A stretch of 50,658 nt of DNA from NCBI GenBank assembly GCA_001464625.1, contig LNFJ01000065.1:1-50658 (forward strand), given 5' to 3'. The translations under genes were made by a program, and so were the position numbers. Below the pieces are notes generated by a model. The model saw nothing but the letters and a program-made list of their open reading frames with translations. It did not search any database and was not told the origin of the DNA. Source of the DNA: Bacteroidia bacterium Ga0077558. GTDB lineage: Bacteria; Bacteroidota; Bacteroidia; Chitinophagales; Chitinophagaceae. Positions 18,288 to 26,925 of the stretch are shown here, one piece after another (positions within the stretch are counted from its first letter, which is position 1; each line of letters starts with the position of its first letter).

Positions 18288-18998
18288 TTACTTTTTGATA
18301 TTTTGATTATCGATTTTTTTATATAGCTCTGCGTATAATCCAATTTGCAAAAAATCACGGCCTGTTTCATCATTTATTCTATAATCGAACTGGTGCAAAT
18401 AACCTAATTGTACAGACGCATGTTTCGATATTTTATACCCAAATGATACTAATGCCCTGTTTCTTTCAAAATAGGGTTCTTTATCTGTAAAAAACAGCTC
18501 GTTACTTATATTTACCAGATAAGGTTTATACCCTTTTTCATTTTTCCCAAAGGGATATGAAGCACCCAATCTGTATCTAAATCTATTTCTATACCCATTG
18601 CTGGTAAATCGGAATTCTGCCCGGTACCGCTGTTCTATTTTAAAATTTTTAATTGCTTGCGTTAATGTTATTTGTGGCCATAATCTAAACTCATCGTTAT
18701 TTTTTGGCTTAACAAAATTGCCGCCCTCTTTGTAGGTATCGTAATCTCCCGCCCCTATAGTGAGTGTCATATTTGGATGAGCCTTATAGTTTACGCCTCC
18801 TTTATACTCATGATAATGAAAATCATTATAAAATCGCAGTGAACGTAACTGAGCCTCTCCAAAAACACTCCACTTTTCATTTATATTAAATCTTATATTA
18901 AAAATATTCCAGCTACCCAGGTCAGAATATTGGCTTAAACATACATTGCTGCAACACACTAAAAGGATTGCAAATATGCCTTTGTATTTTCTTTTCAT
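18288..18998 (-). CDS. DUF2490 outer-membrane protein, first copy
   Basis: The 236-residue protein starts with a signal peptide ending near CLSQ. The mature part matches the DUF2490 pattern seen in Bacteroidetes: an opening D-L-G-S-W-N-x-F-N-I, a strand with EYKGGVNYKAHPNMTLTIG, the central LWPQITLTQ and a strong IEQRYRAEFRF followed by FRYRLGASYPF. These are predicted barrels with no assigned role. A second DUF2490 protein is encoded directly upstream (19065-19850), about 66 bp away, so the pair may be co-transcribed and may form a functional unit with the lipoprotein gene above it. Confidence 0.75.
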   Translation of the reverse strand: MKRKYKGIFAILLVCCSNVCLSQYSDLGSWNIFNIRFNINEKWSVFGEAQLRSLRFYNDFHYHEYKGGVNYKAHPNMTLTIGAGDYDTYKEGGNFVKPKNNDEFRLWPQITLTQAIKNFKIEQRYRAEFRFTSNGYRNRFRYRLGASYPFGKNEKGYKPYLVNISNELFFTDKEPYFERNRALVSFGYKISKHASVQLGYLHQFDYRINDETGRDFLQIGLYAELYKKIDNQNIKK

Positions 18999-19064
18999 TA
19001 CTATTCCCTTTTGCGCAATGTAGCCACCATTATTTTAAAAACAAATTGCATGGACTTAAAAAAA

Positions 19065-19850
19065 CTAATTTTTAAAGGAAGTTTTACTTAAATCAAAATT
19101 GAAATAGCTGTTTAAAATAATACCGTTATTATACTGGAAAACATTGCGGTTGTTTACTTCCCTTCCCAACTGTATAATTTGCTGTAAATAACCACCTTCT
19201 ACCCTGAACTTTTTATTAAAGCGGTAACCGAGTAGAATACCCAACCTGTTTTGGTCAAATACATTTTCGTTTACATTTTTTCCAAAACCAATAAATATTT
19301 CATCAAAAATGGCTGCGTACGGCGTTTTATCTTCTATCTTCTTTTTGCCGATAGCCATTTGCAGTCGGTACATATACCTAAGACGGTTTAAAAATAAAAA
19401 GTCATCAGGCTTACTTAATACAGCATTGGTATACCTGCCTATCCATCTTTGCTCCAGCATAAACCGGTGGCTCATTTCTACCCTGTTTATATTATCTGTA
19501 ATAGTTGCCATCTGAAAGGCCCTGTGTTCCGGAAATCTTTTTCCCGCTGCCTGTAATGGAATATCTCCATAAGGGAAAGTTTCAATCCAGGCGTACCCTA
19601 ACCTCAGGGTAAGTTTACTGTTTACCTGGTAATTAATCCCGGTTCTGAACAAACTTTGCTGCCAGTCTTTTACAAGGTTTTCTCTTCGCCACTGGTATTC
19701 TAGGTGGCCACTCCATTTTGAAGAAAATTTAATGGTAGTAAAATTATTAAACCAGCCAATGGAGTTTTTATCTGTTACTCTTGTACTTTGAGCTGATGAG
19801 ATAAGGCTAAACAAACATAGACTTATTGAAAAAATTATGCGATAGCTCAT
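19065..19850 (-). CDS. DUF2490 outer-membrane protein, second copy
   Basis: From the chosen start (ATG at 19850) the protein has a signal peptide MSYRIIFSISLCLFSLISSA and then the DUF2490 pattern: IGWFNNFTTIKFSSKWSGH, a WRRENLVKDWQQSLFRTG strand, LRLGYAWIETFPYGD and SHRFMLEQRWIGRY. A longer in-frame start at 19901 would overlap the stop of the upstream lipoprotein gene and bury the signal peptide, so it is rejected. The pair of DUF2490 genes plus the lipoprotein at 19902-20570 probably form one transcript (spacings about 51 and 66 bp). Function unknown. Confidence 0.75.
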   Translation of the reverse strand: MSYRIIFSISLCLFSLISSAQSTRVTDKNSIGWFNNFTTIKFSSKWSGHLEYQWRRENLVKDWQQSLFRTGINYQVNSKLTLRLGYAWIETFPYGDIPLQAAGKRFPEHRAFQMATITDNINRVEMSHRFMLEQRWIGRYTNAVLSKPDDFLFLNRLRYMYRLQMAIGKKKIEDKTPYAAIFDEIFIGFGKNVNENVFDQNRLGILLGYRFNKKFRVEGGYLQQIIQLGREVNNRNVFQYNNGIILNSYFNFDLSKTSFKN

Positions 19851-19901
19851 AAATAGGTTTTGTATAAAAAAGGCCAGGCATAAATCTGGGTTCTTTATCA
19901 A

Positions 19902-20570
19902 TTATTTAGTTGGTGGTGCAAACGGAAGTGCTGATTTGTGAACTATTATTTTTAGTTTACCGTCTTTCCCTTTTTTGAAAACCCAGGTTTTATCAACCAT
20001 AACTTCCTTGCCTGTTTTGTCTGTAACCCAAACATTTCCCATTGTGATAGCCACAGAGCCATAAATCTGTATGCCTACATTATTCTCGCCTGCATTATCG
20101 TAACGGGCCTTTACCCAAGGCGTTAATGCAAAACCTTTATCATTGGGATATTCCGGATCCCCGCCTATAAAATAAGCCAATGCCCCTTTTTTTGTATTTC
20201 TGAAAGTTTGGTCGCCATATGCCAATGTTGGTTTAAAAAATACTTTACCATTATCATAGTTGTAGGCAGTAGAAAGCAATTCTTCGGCAAAGGCTTTATA
20301 GTCACCGCCATCTTCTTTTAATTTTCCAATTTTTACCAAAGCATCGCACCATGCCTGTTGTGCAGCATTTACTTCGTCGTATGTAATAATGTCTTGTGCA
20401 CCTTCTTCTACATAAACCAACCCTAAATCATTTATCACTTTTTGTACTTTTTCATTAGCTTGAACAAGAACTTTCTCGCCTTCATCTTTTGGTTTCTCAG
20501 AAGCTTGATTGCAGGAAGCGAATACAGTTGCTACTAAAAGAAATCCGAAAATCATTTTTTTACTTTTCAT
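19902..20570 (-). CDS. Lipoprotein of unknown function
   Basis: The 222-residue protein has a lipoprotein signal peptide with lipobox V-F-A-S-C near residue 19. The mature part begins with a helical segment (about 30-100, including AAQQAWCDALVKIGKLKEDGG). A compact beta-rich domain follows with FKPTLAYGDQTFRNTKKGA and GNVWVTDKTGKEVMVDKTWVFKKGKDGKLKI, resembling an NTF2/SnoaL-type fold. Similar proteins are, I believe, sometimes labelled phosphoribosyl-AMP cyclohydrolase in databases; the motifs of HisI are not present here. It is divergent from the tetR gene across a shared 373-bp region with a palindrome, so it is a candidate target of that regulator. Confidence 0.55.
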   Translation of the reverse strand: MKSKKMIFGFLLVATVFASCNQASEKPKDEGEKVLVQANEKVQKVINDLGLVYVEEGAQDIITYDEVNAAQQAWCDALVKIGKLKEDGGDYKAFAEELLSTAYNYDNGKVFFKPTLAYGDQTFRNTKKGALAYFIGGDPEYPNDKGFALTPWVKARYDNAGENNVGIQIYGSVAITMGNVWVTDKTGKEVMVDKTWVFKKGKDGKLKIIVHKSALPFAPPTK

Positions 20571-20943
20571 CTTTTAAAATTTAATTTTCTGCATACTTTT
20601 TAATACGGTGTTCTGCATGTCCGTTTGGATGTAAGTTTATTTAAGAATAGTGTATACGCAAGACTTTCACATTAATAACATCTAAACAATATTTTTTCAT
20701 AGTGTCAGTACTTTTAAACCGCTGCCTTTGTATAGTTGACTGCAATAAATTGTTACCATTTCCAGTTTTTGCTATTGCGAAACAAATTCCATTCTCATAA
20801 ATCCTGTTCAACCTGTAGTTTTCTCATTAATCCATATTAATTTTTAAATAGTATTGCATGCAAATATAATAGTATTACTATTATTAATCAAAGTAAAATA
20901 GTTTTTTTATTTTAATTTCCTATTTTTATTAAAATATTGGGAA
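20571..20943. other. 373-bp divergent intergenic region between lipoprotein and tetR genes
   Basis: This is the only gene-free stretch above 300 bp. It is very AT-rich, has no credible ORF, and holds the palindrome at 20866-20884 plus a partial half-site just before it (around 20848-20857). I see no clear TAnnTTTG box for either gene; the nearest to tetR is TATTTTTA at about 20928. Confidence 0.6.
20866..20884. promoter_or_regulatory. Candidate TetR operator (19-bp perfect palindrome)
   Basis: Nine-base inverted arms ATAATAGTA and TACTATTAT flank a single central T. A related half-site, AATAGTATT, begins about 20 bp upstream. The palindrome is 60 bp before the tetR start, in the region shared with the divergent lipoprotein gene. 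Size and position fit the usual TetR-family operator for autoregulation and control of a divergent gene. The AT-rich background raises the chance of coincidental symmetry. Confidence 0.5.
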
Positions 20944-21615
20944 ATGAACATAGATTTCAATCCAGCGTTGAATGACAGGCTCTTTTTAAAAAACCCCCAA
21001 AGCACAGAATTGGGGAAAAAGATAATTAAGGAAGCCATCAGCCTTATTTCATCAATTGGATACGAACAATTTACTTTTAAAAAACTCGCTATTGAAATTG
21101 AAACTACCGAGGCAACTATTTACCGGTATTTTGTAAACAAACATAAACTGCTTATATACCTGGTAAACTGGTACTGGACTTATCTGGAGTTCCAGATGAT
21201 TATTCAATTGAAAACAATTAATAAACCGGCTGATAAAATTAAAAAGATAATTGACATCCTGGTATGGGAAGATAATTCAGAAATAGATTTTGGCGCATTT
21301 GACCATCAGGCCTTGTATTTTATAACGATTGCCGAGGGCAATAAAACCTATTTATCAAAAGATGTTGATGAAAACAATAAGGATATGCTTTACAAACCAG
21401 TTAAAGATTTATCAGGCAGAATAGCGGCGGTTTTTTCAGAATACAACCCCGGATATAAGTATCCCAATACGCTGGCCAGTTCTGTAATTGACTTGTCGCA
21501 TTTACAATACTTTTTCATGCACCACTTACCACGGCTAAGTGATTTTGCGAAAAAGAAAAGACCTAAAGATATTGAAGCCTTTTTAGAAGATCTGATATTT
21601 AAAACATTAGCGTAG
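20944..21615 (+). CDS. TetR-family transcriptional regulator
   Basis: The N-terminal helix-turn-helix is clear (about 26-72): IIKEAISLISSIGYEQFTFKKLA, then EIETTEATIYRYFVNKHKLL, the family's recognition-helix pattern. The C-terminal part (about 80-223) is a helical ligand or dimer domain with no recognisable subfamily. It is convergent with dabB, whose stop is 100 bp away, and divergent from the lipoprotein gene. A palindrome lies in the divergent region. By position it may control the lipoprotein/DUF2490 genes; control of the DAB operon is less direct, since that operon's start is about 8 kb away. Confidence 0.88.
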   Translation: MNIDFNPALNDRLFLKNPQSTELGKKIIKEAISLISSIGYEQFTFKKLAIEIETTEATIYRYFVNKHKLLIYLVNWYWTYLEFQMIIQLKTINKPADKIKKIIDILVWEDNSEIDFGAFDHQALYFITIAEGNKTYLSKDVDENNKDMLYKPVKDLSGRIAAVFSEYNPGYKYPNTLASSVIDLSHLQYFFMHHLPRLSDFAKKKRPKDIEAFLEDLIFKTLA

Positions 21616-21714
21616 CTAGTCCGTATTTTCATCTGTTATCCTCGTATTTTGCACATAGCTGTTAAAGAATAAAAGGAATAAAAAGGCTATAGTCTAAATC
21701 TTGATTATAAAAAA

Positions 21715-23571
21715 TTAAGAAGACCTGAATGCTACAGGATGATTTAATTTCTTATGCGGACCAAAGAAAATCCGAAGTAAAATACGAAAAGCTGATAGCT
21801 CGATAAAGATGAAGCACAATGCCATCAGCACAATCAATGCAATTTGATTAGTGCCAACATAAGTAAACAGTACGTCAATACCTATAAAGGCAGCAGTTAG
21901 CGGGAACCCCAGCATACCCATTGCTGCTACTAAAAATAAAAACCCTGTTGTATTTTCTTCATACACATAACCATGAAACTGGTTTAGCGAAATATCATTA
22001 TCAATGGATTTAATTCTTTGCAAGCAAAAATATCCCAAGAGAAAAGCAAGTAAGACCCCGCTGGCATAAAATATTATTTCTACCAGGTAGATATGAGGCG
22101 CATTGAACAATACGGCTGCCATAATAAAAAAATGTCCTGTTAGCAGGTATATCCATGCTTTTAAAGCAGACTGACGGAAAGAAAATGCAAAAAGAATAAC
22201 TAGCAATGCAATACTCATTAAAATAATGGGCAAAGCACCATTCAATGATGGAATACTTTCCTTGCTCATATACCCGATAATCAAAAGAGCAACACCGGCC
22301 ATACCAAGAATTGCAATGAAAATATTGAACTGCAAGAATTGCAATCTTCGGCCGATCCATTTAAAAGGACTCCACAGGTACCTAAACATGGCTGTGTCAA
22401 GATTCCATTCTTTAATGCCCAGCATATAAATAGATGCATTAATTTTTGACACTATTTTTTGAGTAGGCTTAACATAATGAAAAAATTGGTGGTGCACCAG
22501 GTAGTTCAGCACAGAAGGAGAAACCAATAACTGATAGGTTCTTAAAAAAGCATTGCCTGCAAAATGCACCAATACCAGCCAATGAAAACCTAATGCTATT
22601 TCGATAAACATTAACCCAATTTGTGCTGCGGATGAATAAGCGATTTGTGTTTTAACGGTAGGCTGCACCCTGGCGATCATCGTTGCCATAATAGCTGTAA
22701 GTGCGCCAATAACGATTATGACGATTTTTGCCCACAACATATCCTCCCAGAAAGGATGCGTACGTAATAATAAGAATACACCAATGTGTACACTCAGTGA
22801 ACCGTAAAAAATTGCCGAGGAAGCTGTAGGACCTTCCATAGCTCTGGGCAACCATGTAGTAAAAGGAAACTGCGCCGATTTAATAGTTGCCGGCAATATG
22901 ATCATACAAACTATAAAGATGGCCATGCCAGCATGGTTTGCAGCAATGGCAATTTCTTTTGCTTCTCCTAATTGGGAAAAATTGATATTCTGATGTGTAA
23001 GATGGTGCATCATCCACATGGCAAGCATTAATGCCACATCACTGATACGATAATTGGAAACTGCTTTGAAAGCATTTTTTACCGGTAAATAGCGGTTGCG
23101 ATAAAAAGCAATTAATATAAAAGAGCAAATGCCTTTAATTTCCCAGCCGATAAATAATGTTTCGAAATTGCCTGCCAGTATTATAAAGTTATACGCTGTT
23201 GCAAACAACAATATCGTATTGAAGAAACGTTTGTAACCCTCGTCCCGGTGCATGTAATATTTACTGAAGGTTGCCACTAAAAAGAATAAAAAGGCGCCAA
23301 CAATACTGAAAACAGCTGTAACCTCATCATAATACAACTGAATGGCAAAAACAAAATTGTCTGTTTGGTAAAGGGTAACTGCCCTATGAGTCATCGGCTC
23401 AAATCCATTTATAATCCACCAGCCCAGAAATAGGAGAGCAATTAAAATGTTAGCGACCTTGGCAAACCGCACAATTGTACCAATTGCTTTTTCACTTTTA
23501 TTTTGCCATAGCAAAGTAGCAAAAAATGCCAACAGCGGTATGGCGATGAATAAAATAAGTAACTGGTTCAT
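21715..23571 (-). CDS. dabB: DabB: proton/cation-conducting NuoL-like subunit of the DAB inorganic-carbon pump
   Basis: The 618-residue membrane protein belongs to the proton-translocating NuoL/MrpA family (PF00361). Signatures include LFIGWEIKGICSFILIAFYRNR (the conserved W-E in helix 5), FPFTTWLPRAMEGPTASSAIFYGS (the helix-7/8 lysine region and P-A-S motif) and TQIAYSSAAQIGLM. It ends without the lateral helix of true complex I NuoL. Its gene follows dabA by 17 bp, as in known dab operons. DabB is thought to let H+ or Na+ flow inward to drive the CO2 hydration carried out by DabA. No nuo genes surround it, so it is not a complex I subunit. Confidence 0.9.
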   Translation of the reverse strand: MNQLLILFIAIPLLAFFATLLWQNKSEKAIGTIVRFAKVANILIALLFLGWWIINGFEPMTHRAVTLYQTDNFVFAIQLYYDEVTAVFSIVGAFLFFLVATFSKYYMHRDEGYKRFFNTILLFATAYNFIILAGNFETLFIGWEIKGICSFILIAFYRNRYLPVKNAFKAVSNYRISDVALMLAMWMMHHLTHQNINFSQLGEAKEIAIAANHAGMAIFIVCMIILPATIKSAQFPFTTWLPRAMEGPTASSAIFYGSLSVHIGVFLLLRTHPFWEDMLWAKIVIIVIGALTAIMATMIARVQPTVKTQIAYSSAAQIGLMFIEIALGFHWLVLVHFAGNAFLRTYQLLVSPSVLNYLVHHQFFHYVKPTQKIVSKINASIYMLGIKEWNLDTAMFRYLWSPFKWIGRRLQFLQFNIFIAILGMAGVALLIIGYMSKESIPSLNGALPIILMSIALLVILFAFSFRQSALKAWIYLLTGHFFIMAAVLFNAPHIYLVEIIFYASGVLLAFLLGYFCLQRIKSIDNDISLNQFHGYVYEENTTGFLFLVAAMGMLGFPLTAAFIGIDVLFTYVGTNQIALIVLMALCFIFIELSAFRILLRIFFGPHKKLNHPVAFRSS

Positions 23572-23588
23572 GTGGTTTTATTCTTTAT

Positions 23589-26159
23589 CTAATCGAGCAA
23601 ATACACTGGCAAATTCTCTTCCGTGGCATGTACAATATGATTTGTTTCCATCTCTTTTGCCCCTTCAATAAACTCTTCCATGTTGTGAATTGTTTTTATA
23701 TCACTGGCATTCGTAATGGGGTCATATTTTACAAAGGCACCTTTCTTAAAATAGTAAAATTGTTTTTCTACCGGGTGCAATGCTACGATATGCACCCACT
23801 CATTGTTATACCATTCAAACACTTCCGGCGAAGATTGAATAGCTTTCAAAACAATGTCCGGTTGATGCTCAACAATTACCAACAGGCGAACAGGATCATG
23901 CACTTCAATCATTTGCCAGGGAAGCCCAGGGCGCAAATCACCATCACTGCTATTGGCTACACCAAACAAACCCACTACATTGTGTGGCAGCTTAGTACCA
24001 GCTCCCATTTTTATGTTATCAACTCTGGAAAAATAATATTCCAGGTTGATACCACCACAAACCAAACCAATAGGCCGCATTACGGCTGTTAAAATTGCTC
24101 CTTCTGGGTCTGTTGTATAATCATAACTATTTAAAAAAGCTCTTCTGTCGAGGAATAAACCTTTAGTTGTTTGTCGGCGACCGATAATAGCTAAAGTGTT
24201 AGTACCATGTCCCAGTTCAGGTCTTGGCTCAAATAAAGAAACCGAACGGCTGTGAATGGCTTTGCGAACCTGTTCCAATTCCTGTTTGGTATTGATAGAA
24301 GAAAAGCGACGGCTTCTCTCCTTTGCATTCAGATTTAAGGCCGTTTCAAAATTTTGCTTGTTGATCAAATGCAATCGAACATTTTCAGGAGTGAGTATAT
24401 GTTCATCATAGTAACCCCACACATCCGCCGCCGTATCATGCATGCTGCCGATGAATTGTGTGGTAGCAGGAATTACAATTCCTTTGGTTGCTAATACTTC
24501 TCTTACTTTTTTATGATTTAAAATAAAAGATTGCACTCTTGCATTGGTAGCACCGGGTCGTCCGCTACAGGCACCACAATCATGTGCACCGTGATGCGGA
24601 TTGTTGGCACTGCTGCTACCATGCGCCACAAAATAAACGATGGGTGCAAAATTTTTGACCAGGCCAATGCCCCGTAAAAAATTCTCCCCCCGTGTTACCA
24701 TTTCATCTAGTGTATAACCGATCTGCAAGCCATTTTCAATATCAGCTGAATTTTTATTTTCAATTGTGAGTGTTGACAGCTTATCCATATGCGAATAGGC
24801 ATCAGAAATAGCCGGGCTCATTTTGGGACTAAACAATAACTGTATTTTTTTTACAAAAGCCCAGAAACCAAAACTGATACTTAATAAAAAGCCAGATAAG
24901 ATGCCATGTGTAAGTTTAGTATAGATCAATTCTCCTTTTCGTATTGATTTGGCATCCGATTCTTTGATCAGGTATTTGGGTGTTACTGGCGCAGGGCAAA
25001 GTTTATCGTAAAACTTACCGCCTTCCTGTTGAAAGTAAAATTCCACACCAAAGAAACCCGGCGCACCAAAAGTTTCAGATTTTTTATCAACTGCTTCAAT
25101 GTGGCGGCGGATGGAATCTTCCCTTTCGTCAATACAAAAAATGGCCTGAAGCGAGGGACCGACTCCTTCTGTTGAAGAAGAATTTATAAGACCCTGGCCA
25201 TTTACTGCCATCCTTTTTTCATCCGACATGCTGATGCCTTTCAACACTGAATCATAATAACTCCATTCAAAAGCATCCTGCCAGAGTTCTATTACTTCTG
25301 CCAATTCTGTTTTAGCAACATCAGCAAATAAATCAACCGGCGGTACCGTAACATGATTAGTTAACGGCTGCCATTTATTTCCCAATACATAATTGAGTGC
25401 ATCCAGTTCCATCAGCAACTCAAACTCTAATAACTGCTTTAATGTTATTTGTTTCCGGTCGAGCAAAGTATGTGGATTGTCTTCCACTGCACTTACAAAA
25501 CCGCTCCACCCATGATGAGCAAATTGCTGATCAAATATGTATTGTTCGAAGTATTCTTCTTTACCAACAATTGTTTTTAATAATTCAGGGATAGAATAAT
25601 TACCGGATAGAAATTTTTGTCGTACAGTTTTTGTTTTAAAGAAACTGACAAAGCTATTTTGCTCCAGCTCCCTTACACTTTCAATAAAAGGTTTATTGAC
25701 TACCGGAAAACTATCAACAGCAATGCCCTGGTCTAAAAAAGCACAAAGGATGCGAAAGAGTATTGGATGAACGTTATTATCTAGATCGAAATGATATACA
25801 TCTTTCCAGTATTTTCTTAATTGTCCTATTCTTGGACGATTAAGTGTATCGTAGTACTGAGTGATTAGTTTCTGTTTCCATTCAGCTACAGCATCTATTC
25901 CTTTCTTATTCGTAATCACCATTTGCAACACATCTTCCCTTATTCTTCCAGTTTTATACATAGCCCGGTATTCGGCTAGTTGCAGATGCACCTGAAAACC
26001 AAAAACTTTAGAAGCTTTAAAAATTGCATCATAAAATTTCAGGTGTTGAAAAGCATGTAAGGAGTTATGATGAATAAAATCCTTCAATGCCTGTTGTGCA
26101 GGCAAAAAGTGTTTTAGTTCATGAATGGCATGAGCTTCGTTGAAGGAATAATTATCCAT
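23589..26159 (-). CDS. dabA: DabA: zinc-binding, carbonic-anhydrase-like subunit of the DAB inorganic-carbon pump
   Basis: The 856-residue protein has the usual DUF2309 length. The opening LPAQQALKDFIHHNSLHAFQ is diagnostic. All predicted zinc-site residues are present: C342 and D344 (with R346) in A-I-F-C-I-D-E-R, and H513 and C528 in the segment starting VAHGSSSANNPHH and ending HDCGACSG. The spacing of H to C (15 residues) equals that of Halothiobacillus DabA (H524, C539). DabA is a peripheral cytoplasmic protein that couples CO2 hydration to ion flow through DabB. The start ATG lies 2 nt after the T-run of a terminator hairpin, which implies regulated read-through from the carbonic anhydrase gene. 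Confidence 0.93.
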   Translation of the reverse strand: MDNYSFNEAHAIHELKHFLPAQQALKDFIHHNSLHAFQHLKFYDAIFKASKVFGFQVHLQLAEYRAMYKTGRIREDVLQMVITNKKGIDAVAEWKQKLITQYYDTLNRPRIGQLRKYWKDVYHFDLDNNVHPILFRILCAFLDQGIAVDSFPVVNKPFIESVRELEQNSFVSFFKTKTVRQKFLSGNYSIPELLKTIVGKEEYFEQYIFDQQFAHHGWSGFVSAVEDNPHTLLDRKQITLKQLLEFELLMELDALNYVLGNKWQPLTNHVTVPPVDLFADVAKTELAEVIELWQDAFEWSYYDSVLKGISMSDEKRMAVNGQGLINSSSTEGVGPSLQAIFCIDEREDSIRRHIEAVDKKSETFGAPGFFGVEFYFQQEGGKFYDKLCPAPVTPKYLIKESDAKSIRKGELIYTKLTHGILSGFLLSISFGFWAFVKKIQLLFSPKMSPAISDAYSHMDKLSTLTIENKNSADIENGLQIGYTLDEMVTRGENFLRGIGLVKNFAPIVYFVAHGSSSANNPHHGAHDCGACSGRPGATNARVQSFILNHKKVREVLATKGIVIPATTQFIGSMHDTAADVWGYYDEHILTPENVRLHLINKQNFETALNLNAKERSRRFSSINTKQELEQVRKAIHSRSVSLFEPRPELGHGTNTLAIIGRRQTTKGLFLDRRAFLNSYDYTTDPEGAILTAVMRPIGLVCGGINLEYYFSRVDNIKMGAGTKLPHNVVGLFGVANSSDGDLRPGLPWQMIEVHDPVRLLVIVEHQPDIVLKAIQSSPEVFEWYNNEWVHIVALHPVEKQFYYFKKGAFVKYDPITNASDIKTIHNMEEFIEGAKEMETNHIVHATEENLPVYLLD

Positions 26160-26161
26160 AT

Positions 26162-26191
26162 AAAAAAATGGGTTGGAATTTTATCCAACCC
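26162..26191 (-). terminator. Intrinsic terminator or attenuator between carbonic anhydrase and dabA
   Basis: On the minus strand an 8-bp perfect stem GGGTTGGA/TCCAACCC (26191-26184 and 26177-26170) with a 6-nt loop is followed by A and seven Ts (26168-26162). The T-run ends 2 nt before the dabA ATG (26159). It lies 10 nt after the carbonic anhydrase stop. No promoter fits between it and dabA. Confidence 0.8.
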
Positions 26192-26201
26192 TTATAAAAA
26201 A

Positions 26202-26891
26202 TTAATGTCTTAACTCCACCAGGCTAAATGCAGGGTTTTTTTCATCATTTATGTAAGATACATCTTCATAAAATTCCACCTTGCCGGTCTCAATATTATA
26301 CATAGCCCCAACAATACCGATCTCCCCATTGTCCAGCATTTCTTCGAGGATATAACTGCGCTCGATAATACTTTTAACACTGCGCTTCACATTCAGGGTG
26401 GCTACATTCTCCACAAATATTCCATTTTTTGAATTTCTTTTATCGGCAGCAATAGTTTCCGATTCCGAATAAACAGCAGGTTGCAGTTTGGATAGCAGCT
26501 CGGTCAGGTTGCCCATTTCTACATGATCGCAGGCACCCTTTATCGCACCACACTTAGTATGCCCTAAAACAACTATCAACTTTGATCCGGCTACTTTGCA
26601 GGCGAACTCCATGCTGCCGAGAATATCTGTATTTACAATATTGCCGGCAATCCGGATAGAAAAAACATCGCCCAGCCCCTGATCAAAAATCAACTCAGCA
26701 GAAGTTCGGCTGTCAATACAACTAAGAATGGTGGCAAAAGGCCACTGCCCTTCTCTGGTATCGTTTACCTGCTCCAGCAAATTTCTTTGGGCCTTTAAGT
26801 TATTAATAAACCGTTCGTTTCCTTCTTTTAATATTTCCATCGCCATTCTTGGCGTTAAACTGGCTTGCGTTTCTTTTGAATGTGCTCTCAT
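26202..26891 (-). CDS. Beta-carbonic anhydrase
   Basis: The 229-residue protein has a complete beta-class zinc site: C58-x-D60-x-R62, and H111-x-x-C114 in GHTKCGAIKG. D60/R62 form the catalytic dyad. It lacks a signal peptide and is cytoplasmic. It interconverts CO2 and bicarbonate. It sits between sulP (34 bp upstream) and dabA (42 bp downstream, with a terminator in between). A carbonic anhydrase directly after SulP is a common gene pair, because bicarbonate brought in by SulP must equilibrate. The N-terminal extension of about 45 residues (SKETQASLTPRMAMEILKEG) is typical of the SulP-linked subclass. Confidence 0.93.
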   Translation of the reverse strand: MRAHSKETQASLTPRMAMEILKEGNERFINNLKAQRNLLEQVNDTREGQWPFATILSCIDSRTSAELIFDQGLGDVFSIRIAGNIVNTDILGSMEFACKVAGSKLIVVLGHTKCGAIKGACDHVEMGNLTELLSKLQPAVYSESETIAADKRNSKNGIFVENVATLNVKRSVKSIIERSYILEEMLDNGEIGIVGAMYNIETGKVEFYEDVSYINDEKNPAFSLVELRH

Positions 26892-26925
26892 ATTATCTAA
26901 TTAAATTTTTTATAATAATGTTTAC

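Noticed and set aside
19902..20570. Phosphoribosyl-AMP cyclohydrolase
   Set aside because: The protein is a lipoprotein and lacks HisI zinc and active-site motifs, so this label would be misleading.
21715..23571. Complex I subunit NuoL
   Set aside because: No nuo neighbours are present, and the adjacent dabA with 17-bp spacing identifies it as DabB.
23628..24092. 154-residue plus-strand frame
   Set aside because: It lies wholly antisense inside dabA, has no promoter or family motif and has the composition of a shadow frame.
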